Assembly (NCBI RefSeq): GCF_964204645.1
Contig: NC_134032.1
Coordinates: 5,887,175 to 5,947,174 of the forward strand
Direction of reading: 5' to 3'
Length of the DNA: 60,000 nucleotides
Source: Tubulanus polymorphus
Lineage: Eukaryota; Nemertea; Palaeonemertea; Tubulaniformes; Tubulanidae
Below are positions 1-11,870 of this stretch, piece after piece (within the stretch, counting starts at the first letter, position 1; each line of letters opens with the position of its first letter). Position numbers and translations under genes: made by a program. Below the pieces are notes generated by a model. That model saw nothing but the letters and a program-made list of their open reading frames with translations, did no database searches and had not been told where the DNA came from.

Positions 1-297
1 TCTTAGTTGAAATTAGGAATGGTATATGCTCACAATTTCAGGCATGTTTTATGTAAAAAGGATAATAACGATTACAATAGATTCAATGAGGCTAAGATTA
101 TCTAATGTATAAAATGAAGGTTAAAATCTTTCTAAGCCCACGAACTGTTGAAGAATTTCAGAATGTAACGCTATGCAGAAATACGACAATAACGGTTTTA
201 CACTGGTATCCTTTAACAGCAGGCGATGAAAAAAATTATGTTCAAGCATCAGAAAAATGGATGAGAGCCTGGCCCCATGTCTCTGTATTGTTCTCTA

Positions 298-2980
298 GAT
301 CCAAGAACATGTCTATCGCACATTTGAGCCTAAACGTCTACTTTTACTTAGTAGCCACTTAAGATTTGCGGTGATACGTGACAACATGAACACATTGAGA
401 AACTAGTGGAAAATTCTATACCCACACTATAGTTTGGGATATAGTTGTATTTTGAGTGTCTCAGTTAAGCTCTGAAGATAGTCTAACCAATAAAAATCGA
501 GATTGGAGTAAATTAGTTTACAAATTGTCATTGGTTATGGAGTTTTACGATGAATCGAAATTTCCTTCTTTTAATGGCGATATTAGTTTAATGCAGAATT
601 CGATTTTAACAAATACAGCTATTTTCAAGCATGTCTGCATTCATATTTTGATTTAATTTCTTAAATTCAGGCTAACCTCTCATTATTGAAATGGTGGTTT
701 ATTTTCAACGGGGGTCTGGATGTCTTTGCATCATAAATTTAGATGTGCATTTTGGAGTGTTCGAACCTCCCATGATTTTATATTAATTTCGCTGAAATGT
801 TGATTCAAAAAGATAAAATATGCTGTATCTATAATAGATTTATGTGGATCTATCAATGCATTCTAAAGAAATCTTCCGAACTGAGGCCGAATTTAATAGA
901 AATAAGAAATTTCGTATAGTATTCAAGATTTCATTTGGATTACGGTAACGGCCTTTGGTGATCTTCACAGTGAGGTCATGAATGAAGAAATACCGTAATA
1001 GAACTCTTAATATGATAACATGTGTTGAGATGAAACTGCAACGTTTTGACTGTTGACTAACAGCCATCATCAGGTGGAATGTAGGCATTCCAGTGATTTA
1101 AGTCAGATGGCAGTCACTGAAAATCCAAACGTTGTTGCGGTTTAATTTTGATAATTAAATGTCATCGTATAAAATTTTATTGCAGAATTTCTTTATTTAT
1201 CGGATTAGTGTTCTATTCGACTACTTCGGGTCATGTAGTCGTTTAGATAGAAAATCATTACTTGTCGCCACGGAAGGTATATGCAACCGTGTCAGTCGCT
1301 ACGGGAGAGATTCTCTGTATATCGGCATCTTAAATCAGCACCTTTGTTGGTCCCTGCATTCACTTCCAATCTAACGAATTGGTAACGTTATTCTTACCAT
1401 GAATGCCTTTTTGTCGTATCACTGCCACTGATATAAAAGTAGTTTTTATTCTACGGTAATTTGAGAAAATGAGTTATATTGGAAAAAAACTGATTAAGTA
1501 CCTTAAAATTCAGCGATTCATTGGCATTTTATTTCATTGGCATCTTCAAATACAATTTTGAGGTGCTAAGTTTATTACTATTAAGAGGTCATTATTTTTG
1601 GTGGTCAGTGCAGTTTGTTTATTCGTTCATCAATCACTGTCTAGTTAGCCAGTGTAATTCACCTGTTGACTGATAGCTGCTGCTGGGCTTTTGATAACCT
1701 ATACAAATAATTTACTCAACAAAGTAGGAAAGCATGTGAAACTTAAATTTCAGCCTTGCATTCTTTTACTTAGACCAGAAGAGGTTTTTTTTATCAAATT
1801 GGAATAACTGATTTCAAAACTACGTGAACATCTCAACTGAATTTATTTCAGTATTTATTCAATCAATAATGATAATTGTTAGGCTTATTCTCACTAGCAT
1901 ACCCTCAGTGAGTAATGGGTATTAGATTATAATATAATGCACTTTTATTTTGATCTTATATTAGAAGTTGTAATATCATATCAACCAAACTGTATAACTA
2001 TGAAATGAAATTTCGGTTAAGGTATCAATTCTAACAAGCATTAAAGGGTTAATATTCATAAAAGAACAAGCAGAGAACAGCGTGACAAAGTGAACATCAC
2101 ATGGATTACTTAAAAATTGATTGTATCGTAATAAACAATAATTGTAGGTTAATTCTAAGTATTTTAGATACATTTTTTGGGAAAATTTTTTGTAGTCTTT
2201 CATCCAATTAAAGAGATCTAAAGACATAATCCATTTCATGAACATATGATTTTATTTGTATTTTCGTCTCTCATATATCCTTGAAGACAAATGAAGACAA
2301 ATTCAAAAAAGACAAATTCATTTCTACAGAATCAAAGATCTATGACAGTATGAATGCACCAGTATGTTTTATAATCGCAAATATAAAACAAAAATCATAA
2401 AATTCTAAATTAGATCTGGCACAATACTTGTTTTAACGAATGGAATCCATAATGATGTTATATAAATCAATAGTTTTCCTATTGGTTATTCCCATTTTGT
2501 TGAGCGTGATATAATTTAGGGGGTTCTTAGCAACTCAGAAACTAGGATTTCTATTGGCAGAACTGTATTCAAAGCATACAGAGTTCTGTATACAAAGCAT
2601 ATGGGGTTTAACCATGGACTCTAAATCGTTTTAGAGTCCATGGTTTAACAGTACCTTTGACCCTGTCACGTATCATTGCAAATCTTTAACAGATGTGGCT
2701 ATTTTGAACAGGAAATTACTGTGCCATCTCAAAATGGTCAATTTTCACTAGTTGACTTTTAGAAACGATGTGTTTTGAGAGTAGCTATCGTGGTAGGAGT
2801 TACTATCACTAAGTCGCTGTTAACAATCGGTTGGTTACAGTCACATCTACTGCCAGTGTGCACTATCAAAATGCTAGCACACTAGCACATCAGATGTTTT
2901 ACAACAGTCACTTTTCAGCAGTAGACTTTCAAACAGCTACTGTGGAAAACCAACTGAATTGAAAGGTAGACTATTTCGGC
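298..2980 (-). mobile_element. Diverged copy of a long-inverted-repeat element
   Basis: This stretch matches, in reverse orientation, the 2.94 kb element at 16980-19918. Shared blocks include the end block around 300-362, the block at about 1027-1090 (AACAGCCATCATCAGG...), the block at 1610-1700 and the terminal block at 2675-2975. The left inverted repeat is shortened: after position ~360 it jumps directly to sequence that lies far inside the intact repeat. No open frame here resembles a known protein, so the element looks non-autonomous. The short open frames inside it (for example 840-1088 minus) are chance frames. Its class is unknown. Confidence 0.7.
2605..2649. repeat. Micro-hairpin insertion with 8-bp direct repeats
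   Basis: A 29-bp near-perfect palindrome (2613-2641, stem CATGGACTCTAAA) is flanked on both sides by GGTTTAAC (2605-2612 and 2642-2649). The related element copy has GGTTTAAC only once and no hairpin at the same place (reverse complement of 17437-17444). The window therefore holds both the filled and the empty site, which makes this an insertion with an 8-bp target duplication. A very similar structure lies at 34205-34245. Confidence 0.75.
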
Positions 2981-3710
2981 GTCATTTATTTGTTATTTGT
3001 GATTACATCCAGCAGTCAAATGATTTCATTTCAATCGTTGCCTCAACTTACAATCGTCGCGATTTTTTGTATATTTTTCTGTCATATCTGAAACTCGGGT
3101 CCCCAGGGCGAATCACTATTAAAGCCGTGAGACTACATCGAAGTACCGATGACGTAAGCTGAAAGCCGTTACCGCTCTCCGCAAAATACATTCGTTACCG
3201 TAATCCAACTGAATTTTTATAGAATATATGTAATGAAATTTATCAATGAATCGGTCAAATGAAACATATTCTTTAGAATATGTAAAATGTGCATGGATTC
3301 AGCGTAAATTCAAATCAGCGAAATTAATATAATAATCAACGATTTAGTGATTCAGCGAAGTTCGGAAAACCCCCAAAACAATGCACATCTGACTCCAATT
3401 CTATATAAATTGTCATCCGATTCTAGAAACGTTTTCGTATCAATCATGGCAATTGCGCAATATAAGTATAATGCTCGCACTTAAACTTCTTTTAAACCCT
3501 TAATTTGGAATGTGTACGATGTACATTCCTAACTGTTCAAGTCATTCCTCAATGATAGGAGACGTTTGACTGAAACACTTTTGGATTCCTCGTTAGTCAA
3601 AACTACAAATCAACCGACTGATATCGGACTAGCAATAACTTCAAAAACTGATCAAGTTAACTGACTGATCTTAATCTTGGATTAGTGAATACTGCAAATA
3701 TAATGCAGTA
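2981..3710. other. Gene-poor stretch
   Basis: I see no gene here. Around 3095-3205 there are diverged pieces (CCCCAGGG..., CCGTTACCG...TAATCCAA) also found near 18870-18915, so part of it is likely old repeat sequence. Confidence 0.5.
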
Positions 3711-4056
3711 AACCGACCGAGGTTACAATATTGTAGCCTCGGTCAGTGTATGCAGATAAATCCGCGCGAGTCAACCGACCTAGGTCACAATATTGTAGCC
3801 TCGGTCAGTGTATGCAGATAAATCCGCGCAAGTCAACCGACCTAGGTTACAATATTGTAGCCTCGGTCAGTGTATGCAAATAAATCCGCGCAAGTCAACC
3901 GACCTAGGTTACAATATTGTAGCCTCGGTCAGTGTATGCAAATAAATCCGCGCAAGTCAACCGACCTAGGTTACAATATTGTAGCCTCGGTCAGTGTATG
4001 CAGATAAATCCGCGCAGGTCAACCGACCTAGGTTACAATATTGTAGCCTCCGCCAG
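3711..4056. repeat. 62-bp tandem repeat, about 5.5 units
   Basis: The anchor GTAGCCTCGG recurs at 3733, 3795, 3857, 3919, 3981 and (variant) 4043, an exact 62-bp period. Each unit carries an imperfect palindrome centred on CAATATTG, with arms CCGAGGTTA / TAGCCTCGG. The units differ by only a few bases, so the array is young. It lies just beyond the truncated 3' side of the BEL/Pao relic, where a long terminal repeat might be expected, but I cannot tie it to that element. Confidence 0.9.
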
Positions 4057-4134
4057 TGTTCCACTGATGAATCATACATTTGCCTCAACCTAGTCTGCCA
4101 GGTTACTTATTGCTTTGTCTTTATCCTGACCCAA

Positions 4135-6084
4135 TCATAACCGTATTTCTTTTTTCAGCTTTACAACTGATTCCACGAATTTAATAATTCCATTTTCGAA
4201 TAATAATGTGTTGTATATATTCTTAGCAATCAAATCAGTGATTGATGACGTAATCAGCTGTAAATGTTTAAGGACTGTAGCATTAAGAATGAAAGGCGTG
4301 CACGTTGCTCCAAACAATACCGCGCGAAATCTGAATGTCACCAAATTACTTCCTGGATTTTTCGGATCTTCTAACCAGAGAAAACGTGTCATATCTCTAT
4401 CCTGTTCTGCCAGACGGATGGATAGAAAAGCTTTTTCCAAGTCTGAGACCGCAGCATATCTCCCGATTCTAAAACGCAATAACATTCCGACAATATCATT
4501 GTGTAGAGGGGGTCCCGATTCCAGACAGTCGTTGAAGCTTATGGATGAATTTGTCTTACAGCTACAATCAAAGACAATACGGAGCGGTGTTGTACTAGAG
4601 TCTTTTATCACGGCATGATGTGGTAAATAATGACATGATCCATCAGTTGGTGCTGCGTCTGGAACTCGTTCTATAAATCCTCTTCTTTCTTGTTCCGTTA
4701 TTAGACCAGCATAAGTCTCCAACATTGAATTGCTAACCAATCGTTTTATAGTCGACATAGTCCGTGCACGACACATTGTAAAATTGTCATTCAATGGCGG
4801 GTGGTCACTCTTCCATGGTAGACGCGCAACATATTTACCGTCGGTAAATTTAATCGACTCAGCACAGTACTCCTCCATAGAAACTGACTCACGCTTCGAT
4901 GCATCAGGACTTTCAATCCCTATAGATTCCAATTCCCATAGTCTTTTCATATTGAGTTTATCGTCGGTACTGTTAACCAATGTGTCTAGCATTGTCACCA
5001 TTGACGCGGACGAATGACTACTATATGCTTCGCTGATCGGACCCGACAATAAATAACCAATTTTCGAATTAACTGCCACGGGATAAGTTTCACTCGATCC
5101 TCTGATTATCTCATCTTTAACAATATTGTAGTAATAATCCGATCCGATTAGTACAGTGATGTTGAATAAATCGGTATCATCAACGGGATGCGCTAATGTC
5201 AAATTTTCCAAATGAGAAAATTCTTTAGTAATTTTAGACATATTCTTTATCGGTGCTGCAATTTCCGGAACGACAAGTAACTCCATCTCAAAAACTTCTT
5301 CACCTCTGCATATCAACCTTAGTTTAACCACAGGAAGAAGACGTATATCACTTGCCGACTGAGACCCAAAACTAGCCAATCGTAACAGTTCTTCACGCTC
5401 AGTAACAAGTTGAAGTTCTTCAGCCAACGACTCTTGAATAAAACTTCTTTGAGACCCATCATCTAATAAAATATTAGCTTTTGTTCTAATTCCCGATACA
5501 GCATTTTCAACTTGCGAAACAGCAGTTTTCGGTAATCCTCCTTGTAGTGTAACATTACAGTAATTTCCAGAGACAGCAACAGCAACATTCCTGGATACGG
5601 TTGGGGCATCAATATTCTGAATTACATCTACCTGGCTAGAATCAGCATTATCATGGACCGCAGCAGAGACGTGACTTTGACTTTGACCTTGACCTTGACC
5701 ATTTTGTAATAACGAATTTGGTACACCTACACCTGCCAAATCTGAACTCGAACCCTGTCCTCCAGTCTGTGCTTGTCCTCGTGACTGACTTCCGGTACAA
5801 ATACTAGTGTGATGTCTTCCAACATGGCATTTTTTACATTTGATTCTTGACAGACACTGACGTGACTGATGACTCGACATTAAGCAGTTAAAACAAAGAC
5901 CAAGTTGTTTTATTCGATTTTTCCTCGCTTCGACGGTTACGAATTGAATACAGTTGGTAGCTTTATGTCCAGCTGAACAATAGTGACACTTCAAAGGACC
6001 AGTCTGGCGTCGAATACCTGCAGAACCAACGACCATTGTGGAAATTTCTTCGGGCTTTGTGCCAGGTTGGTAACCAGCTCCCAT
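4135..6084 (-). pseudogene. BEL/Pao retrotransposon pol fragment (zinc knuckles, protease, partial RT)
   Basis: This is the protease and reverse-transcriptase part of a BEL/Pao polyprotein. From the N-terminus I see two cysteine-rich knuckles (CHYCSAGHKATNC; CFNCLMSSHQSRQC), a further C-x2-C cluster and a retropepsin-like segment (ILLDDGSQRSFI). Then comes the linker typical of Pao elements and the start of the RT domain (RIVFDCSCKTN, AVSDLEKAFLSI, FRFRAVLFGATCTPF). It stops before the YVDD active site, so most of the RT, RNase H and integrase are missing. It continues the frame of the gag part at 6124-6771, with two in-frame stops between them. I infer an inactive, 3'-truncated relic. The open frames on the opposite strand at 4208-5017 are shadows of this gene. 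Confidence 0.9.
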
Positions 6085-6123
6085 GACAAAAACCTAATTT
6101 TCCAGCCCACTAATAACCTCGCT

Positions 6124-6890
6124 TCAGCTATATTCACGGTCACCATATTTTCTCGCTAGGTTACGTTGTACTTCACTGGGCAACTTGTCCATAACAATAG
6201 GGACCAATATACCGCCGAAATAATCGTCGTCTTTACTGTATGTTCTCAATGTACGCATATACGAGCCCAATTTATCGGAAAATTTACGGAGACTAATATA
6301 AGTGTATAAAGGCTTTTCCAAATCAATCACGGCACGCATATATGCCTTTGTAACTACGTGTGGCTGTCCGAATCGACTTTTCAAAATTGTACAGGCTTCC
6401 TTATAAGCATTTTCTGTTATTGGCAAACCAGCAATAGCGTCAGCTGCTTCTCCAATGAGCTGGGCTTTCAAATAAGTGAATTTCTGAACATTAGTCATCA
6501 TGGTGGACGAGTTTACAGCGCTGTCAAAGCTATCCCAAAAGCCAGACCATTCTAGTATTTTTCCAGAAAATTTGGGTAGAATTAATTTTGGTAGATTTAC
6601 GTTTTTAGCGTTGTCAGAATTCCTAGATAGTCCTGAATTTCCTTGTCCTGAATTTCCAAGAGGCCAATCGATGAGTTTTGATTCCACTTTTCGCAAATCC
6701 AATTTTTTTGACAATATCCTCCTCCGCTCCTTCGAAAAATGCTGCGAACTGATCATCGGTCGACAATTCACATATCCGTTCAGTCAATTCCTCAATTTTA
6801 GCTTATCTTCCTCGAACGCTTTCCAAAATGATGCAGATTTCTTGCGATTTAGTATAATCAGATGTAGCGATTAATGCGTTAATCTTCGTA
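6124..6890 (-). pseudogene. BEL/Pao gag fragment (DUF1759-type)
   Basis: The open part (6124-6771) carries the capsid-like signature of BEL/Pao gag: NLPKLILPKFSGKILEWSGF, then FTYLKAQLIGEAADAIAGLP and ILKSRFGQP. Upstream, to about 6890, related sequence continues but is broken by stops. The reading ends at a TGA (6124-6126), with a second in-frame TAG before the pol part. Gag and pol would normally be one polyprotein, so this copy is inactivated by nonsense changes. Start codon use cannot be judged because the N-terminus is decayed. Confidence 0.85.
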
Positions 6891-7225
6891 ATTTGATTAT
6901 CGTAATGCCCCCGGTGGGCGTTCCTAGATCGCACGATCGTATCCCTGCTCATTTTTCCAAGCTCAAGAGGGACCAAAATGTCGATATTTCCTCGATATAT
7001 ACAACTACGTCTCTATAGTACGAGAACACCGTTTATTCTGCCTAATCCCACCAACCCCGGTGAGCGTTGGAGCATGGGAAATATATAAAAGTTAATCTAC
7101 CGTTTCAATGACTAAATCATATCTCCAACAGTGACCTGCCGCCTGAACAGGTTACATCTTTTGGTTTGAGCTTCAGGTTGGCTACCCAAAAGCAGACAAA
7201 TACTTCACTTAAGCGTCCCAGGTGG
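6891..7225. other. Unassigned sequence between two retroelement relics
   Basis: No gene is recognised. It may hold remnants of a 5' terminal repeat of the BEL/Pao copy, but I found no matching copy on the other side of the element. Confidence 0.4.
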
Positions 7226-8549
7226 CTATCGCATTTTCTGTCCATAATAGTTAATTATGGGCTTCGTCGGATTCTCAGCAGTTTTAGCTGGTACTACTTG
7301 AAGTGCAGCTACATCCTGTTTACCGGAAGTCACCACTTGAGGTACATCCAGGGATCCTGGGATTTCCACTGACTGGTTCGACTGCCCACGAGGCACTAAG
7401 CTGCCATTCCCCTCACCAGGCGTCATCGTTGTTTCCAGTTAGACACACTACAGACTTTAGCCGGAACTATATTTAGTGCGGCCTCTTCTGAATAACCCAT
7501 ATCACCAGGTGCGGTTTATCCGGGATCATCACGATTTATTGCTGTGGCAGTCTGGTCGCCGCTGTGGAATAGTGTATTTCCCAGAAGATGGAGCTAGTGC
7601 TGGTTTGGAGTTCCCCTGCCCCTTGTGGAACCCCGTCGTCCGTTCCCCGGGTTCCCGCTTTTCGGTGCCGGGCAGCTTCGCGAAAAATGAACGCGTTCAC
7701 CGCAGTTGAAACACTGCGTAAGTAAACACTGGCTCCCTGTGTGATTGGAGGCCCTGCAGTGCCAGCAGACGTCGTTTAATGGTTGACTCATCTCAAGTTT
7801 GTCGAGCTGTGATGATAGACCCTGCACCAAAGTTAAAAGTTGGTCCATTTGTAACGGCTTAACGGATGTGGCAACTTCATTTACTGTTTGCTGTTAGTGT
7901 CCCTCAGGCCTTCCGTCATCTAATGAGTCGTGTCCAGCGACCTCGCTTGCATCACGGCCTCGGCCAGGGTTTTTGGCCGATGTACAAACAGGGCTGCCCT
8001 TCTGCTCGGGTTCAGAGAGACAGCATGCTTGAACCTGTCCATTGCAAGCTCGTCCTGTACCCTAGGTGGTATCTCAAGGTATACATTTCGACTCAGTTCG
8101 AGCAGCTCGTCAGCAAAATGCTCGATCGACTCCCCGGAACGCTGCTCCCTCATACTTAGGAGAATTCTAAACGGTCTTCAACTGTTTGAACCTGTCAGAC
8201 AGGCGTGCGCAAAACTCCTTGTAGAAGAGTGTGTCCGGGAGCCAGATTAGGTACGGCCTGATATGCCTCATGGTCTAAATTTTTCTTACGGGATACCCCA
8301 TTTTTCTTCATGGAGCTGTAACCGACGGAATCGGCAAAGTCGTAAAGCGGTTCAGCCAAATCCTGAAGGTCTGCTCGGTACTGTAGGGTCACGGCGGGGG
8401 AAATGATGACGTCGAACACTTAGACGATGAGAAGGCTTTTTAAGCACCCTAGCCAGCTCATCATATTGCCCTTTCTCCTCCTCGTCACTTGAACTACTAC
8501 TGTCTAGCTCAAAACTCTCCCCGTTGATTAGTTTTGGGGACGAGTGCAC
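7226..8549 (-). pseudogene. Gag relic of a second LTR-type retroelement
   Basis: Several minus-strand frames in series look like a decayed gag. An acidic serine-rich segment lies at 8352-8549 (DSSSSSDEEE). A capsid-like piece at 7920-8153 reads GESIEHFADELLELSRNVY and ends with AEAVMQARSL, as in Ty3/gypsy-type gag. A CCHC zinc knuckle lies at 7594-7848 (CFNCGERVHFSRSC) after CWHCRASNHTGSQC. A short proline/glutamine-rich tail follows to 7226. Frame changes and stops separate the pieces. No protease, RT or integrase is seen nearby, so the rest of the element is gone. The assignment to the Ty3/gypsy lineage rests only on the gag pattern. Confidence 0.65.
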
Positions 8550-9790
8550 CCATCGGCAGCCTCTACAGCCGATTCGACAGTAATTTGGTCGTGTTTATCG
8601 TCAGTTTCACTGGATTCTTAACAATAGAGCAGGCCTATAGGCTATGAAATATTCCGATTGACAATAAGGGAAAAATAGAATAAATTCATCAAATTCAAAT
8701 GATAGTGACGGTGACAAGTATTGGTTATGAGTACGGGAGTTCTGCTGTTTACTGCACTACTTCAAGTCAATCACAGTAAGAAACTAGCAACCATAACCTA
8801 TATTCGTTAAGTAGTCACCCAGACTACCCTCTCTCACGGGTCCGTGTAGCCAAATAAACTCAGCGTTTTTGTAAAAAAAACAATATCAAAATTCTACAAC
8901 TGCCACCAATGTAAATGTTAGGTCTCATCTTGTCTTATTTAATCGAAACTGAGACAATCATTTTCGCTAGTTTCACGCTTCCTTGTGAAGTAATAGGAAA
9001 CGAACCTGGCGCAGTTTTTGTCATTGTAAATGCGGCTTACCATTACGTGGAGGATGAGCATATAAACGCCCGCAGAAAAAACCACTGTCGTACCACTATA
9101 CAGCTATTCGGGCGAGCGGGTTTTGATTTTTATGAAAAAAGATGATTGATGCTTTGCCGATGCGGGCGAGCGAATTTGTGTAATTAATCTTTATTTGGGA
9201 CTTTTTCATGACGCGGGCGGCATTTTACTTTCTTGAAAAACTAGGGTATTTCTTTGTGTGGTCTGATAGAAAAAATATATTAGTATTATATATTTATTCA
9301 TATACCGTTATTCTCAAATTTTAGCTCTGCGGGATTGCATAACCTGTTATCCCCGAAAATACAGAAGATCCTCTTAAGCAATTATTGACAAAAAACGAAG
9401 AATGCCTGATTTAGGTCTGCAGTTTGAGCTAAAAAGGGTGAAATCAAGACTCACATCTATGAATAATTTTGGGATTGGAACCTAATAGCGCCGCTTAAAT
9501 TGCGACACTGGTCATCAAATTTTAAAGAGGGATCAACTTTTTGTAGGATTCGAACCTAATAAAAACTACGTCGACGCTCTTTGTGGGGTCATTTAAGTTC
9601 ACATGACGCCTGCGCACGACAAAATTAGTTCTGAACCGACTGGAACGCCATCTGGTTACATAATACGTTTATACTTGATGACGTGAGTTGATCCTTCGCG
9701 TTACCACATTACACTACACGTTATGGGTTTATCCTTCAAGCGATGACGTATGCGTCTGTTTGGCGGGGATGGCCGCCCATAAGAAAACAC
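8550..9790. other. Gene-poor stretch between transposon relics
   Basis: No convincing coding region. The sequence is of ordinary composition, and the open frame at 8915-9145 has no recognisable motif. Parts may belong to the pogo-type element that follows. Confidence 0.4.
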
Positions 9791-9794
9791 CTTA

Positions 9795-10140
9795 ATGCCT
9801 GATAACTGGAAACTTGATGAAAAAGCAGGAAAAGACTGGTTTGCACTATTTCGGGAACGAATTTGCCAAATCGTCAGCCAGAGCCCACGTCATTAGCACG
9901 TGCAACGGCTTTTAACTTTTCGTCAGCACATTCTACAACAATCAAACAACAAGCGAGAATTCTATATACGAATTCAACCTCACGATATCTACAATATTGA
10001 TGAAAGTGGATGTCACACTGTACAGAAACCTAGAAAGATTGTCAAACATAGAAGCAGGAAGCAACTTAATTTGTTCTATCTGCTGAGGGGGGGGGGGGGC
10101 TGTTGAAACTACAAGTCTATGACGAGAGAAATCCCACAAT
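9795..10140 (+). pseudogene. Pogo/Tigger-type transposase fragment, frameshifted
   Basis: Pieces of a DDE_1 superfamily transposase appear in more than one frame. First comes PDNWKLDEKAGKDWFALF, like the helix before the catalytic domain. Then in another frame there is TSLARATAFNF. Then comes IYNIDESGCHTVQKPRKIV (within 9990-10040), which carries the first catalytic aspartate motif (NIDE-G). The match ends in a run of G at 10085-10098, shortly before a MITE-like unit at 10183. At least two frameshifts make it inactive. The family assignment is strong from the NVDETG-TTVQ-P pattern known for pogo/Tigger elements. Confidence 0.75.
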
Positions 10141-10182
10141 AACGAAACCAAGATTGAAAAATTCTATATCAGAACTGTTAGC

Positions 10183-10509
10183 AGTAATAGAGGTAATGGG
10201 CTTTCAAGCCAAAGGTCGAACGGTCGAGCTCATAAAAATGAAAAATATGAAAATAATAACAATTTCTACTTGAATTAGTCGCGAAACTCATAAAAAATGA
10301 AAAATAATTCTCACACACTCGAATTTATTTTTCAAAAAAGTGTGAGTAAAGTGTGAGTGAAATAAATTCGAGCGTGTGAGAATTATTTTTCATTTTTTAC
10401 GAGTTTCACTCCTAATTAAAGTAGAACTTGTTATTATTTTCATGTTTTTCATTTTTTAATGAACTCGACCATTCAACCTTTAACCTGAAAGCCCATTACC
10501 CCTATTACT
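10183..10509. mobile_element. Palindromic MITE-like unit with Polinton-family ends
   Basis: The unit starts AGTAATAGAGGTAATGGGC and ends with its inverted counterpart GCCCATTACCCCTATTACT. The arms also share GGTCGA pairs, GAAAATAATAACA and the CTCACAC block, so it folds almost end to end. Ends, GGTCGA spacing and arm content match the terminal repeats of the 5.86 kb element at 15768-21622. It looks like an internal deletion derivative of that family. The immediate flanks (GTTAGC and CTTAAA) do not match each other, so no target duplication supports it as a separate insertion. Confidence 0.7.
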
Positions 10510-10629
10510 CTTAAAATATTCATATACATGAATAAAATATATATGAATAACATATAAATTGATAGATTATTCAATATAAAAGTGTGAGTGAAATAATTCA
10601 TATTTAAAACATTGAATATTTATATTTGA

Positions 10630-11172
10630 ATGAGTTTTAATAAAAATTTTGTTATAAAAATGAAGAAAGAAGAAGAAGAACCCAACTTTAAAATCGAAAT
10701 CAATGAAACCAATAAATCATTTTCACAGTTAAACATAAAAAATTGTATTTCAGCAACAAATTTAGTGTCCGCAAGGTATTATAAAATTGAAAATATTACT
10801 GTAATTAATCAAATATTATCAAATGAAACATATTTAATTACTGAACTAGTAGATACTTTTGATAATGGTGTTAAAAATCCTAAAGTATTCAATACAGTTT
10901 TAAATTTTAAAGGAACTTTAGATGAAAACATAATAAATATACTTCAAACCCCTTTCAATGAAAGAAATGATGATATAATACTTTCAAAAGATTACAATGA
11001 TTTGATTAACTTAAGAATTGAAAAAAGACAATTATATTATTTCAATTTTGATAATAAACAAATTATCTATAATGAAAATTCATCAAATATTGGAATTCAA
11101 TGTGAATTAGATAATGAAAAATCATTTAAAGATATTGCAGTTCAATGTTTTGATAAATTGTTTGACAGTTGA
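10630..11172 (+). CDS. Satellite-element protein, C-terminally truncated paralogue
   Basis: This gives a 180-residue acidic, asparagine-rich protein of unknown function. From the methionine at 10660 it is about 94 percent identical over roughly 150 residues to the protein at 16036-16656; that start is preferred because it matches the paralogue. It shares NETYLITELVDTFDNG and LINLRIEKRQLYYFNFDN. The paralogue continues into a small zinc-finger-like tail. Here the frame instead runs into the 24-bp minisatellite directly after GIQCELDNEK-SFKDIAVQC and stops within it, so the finger has been lost. Upstream AT-rich sequence matches the terminal repeat region of the larger element. No function is assigned. 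Confidence 0.6.
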   Translation: MSFNKNFVIKMKKEEEEPNFKIEINETNKSFSQLNIKNCISATNLVSARYYKIENITVINQILSNETYLITELVDTFDNGVKNPKVFNTVLNFKGTLDENIINILQTPFNERNDDIILSKDYNDLINLRIEKRQLYYFNFDNKQIIYNENSSNIGIQCELDNEKSFKDIAVQCFDKLFDS

Positions 11173-11540
11173 AATGATAAATTGTTTGACAGTTAAAATG
11201 ATAAATTGTTTGACAGTTAAAATGATAAATTGTTCGACTGCTGAAATGATAAGACAGTTGAAATGATAAATTGTTTGACAGTTGAAATGATAAATTGTTT
11301 GACAGTTGAAATGATAAATTGTTTGACAGTTGAAATGATAACTTGTTTGACAGTTGAAATGATAAATTGTTTGACAGTTGAAATGATAAATTGTTTGACA
11401 GTTGAAATGATTAATTGTTCGATAGTTGAAATGATAAATTGTTAGACAGTTGAAATGATAAATTGTTTGACAGTTGAAATGATAAATTGTTTGATAGTTG
11501 AAATGTTAAATTGTTTTACTGTTGAAATGATAAATTTATG
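11150..11540. repeat. 24-bp minisatellite (array 1)
   Basis: About 16 units of a 24-bp repeat (core TTGTTTGACAGTTGAAATGA). Because 24 is a multiple of three and the unit has no stop in one frame, it reads MINCLTVE repeatedly on the plus strand and NNLSFQLS on the minus strand. These open frames are a property of the repeat rather than evidence for a protein. Some units vary (TTGTTCGACTG, TTGTTAGACAG) and a few are shortened. The same satellite occurs at 16720-16979 and 19919-20618. Confidence 0.95.
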
Positions 11541-11639
11541 TTTTTATGTCTATATATCTATTCTATAGGGGCTCGTACTCTGACCTGAAAGCCTGATTTT
11601 CTAATTACTTACTTAATTTCTGACTTCGTCGAAAACCCT

Positions 11640-11870
11640 CTTGAAATTCTGTTGATTATCATTATTATTATATATTTTCCGCCGATTTCGTCAAATAAAA
11701 TTCATCTTCATTCAGATTCGGCAACTGACAGCTTCGAAACGAAATGTATGAATTGATACTGTAATAACGGTCTCTCTGAACCAACAGATTGTCTGAATGT
11801 ACTTTCCATCCTATTTGAAACTTAAAATTACTTATTAGGTTACTGTAAATAAAGAATTGAATTGAATTGT
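11640..11870 (+). mobile_element. 3' tail of a non-LTR retrotransposon
   Basis: The sequence ends in AATAAAGAATTGAATTGAATTG, i.e. a polyadenylation-like AATAAA followed by short ATTGA repeats. The same ending occurs at about 15113-15136. Simple-repeat tails of this kind are typical of several non-LTR clades. No coding part is attached. Confidence 0.5.

Noticed and set aside
3711-4056. Possible CRISPR array
   Set aside because: The whole 62-bp unit is repeated, with no unique spacers, and the genome is animal.
4208-5017. Plus-strand open frames of 136 and 95 codons
   Set aside because: They lie antisense to the BEL/Pao pol frame and show no motif of their own.
6358-6874. Plus-strand open frames opposite the BEL/Pao gag
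   Set aside because: Antisense shadows of a recognisable gag domain.
9942-10151. Minus-strand 69-codon open frame
   Set aside because: Antisense to the pogo-type transposase fragment.
10183-10509. Independent MITE insertion with a 6-bp target duplication
   Set aside because: Flanks GTTAGC and CTTAAA do not match; I kept the palindrome but not the claim of an independent insertion.
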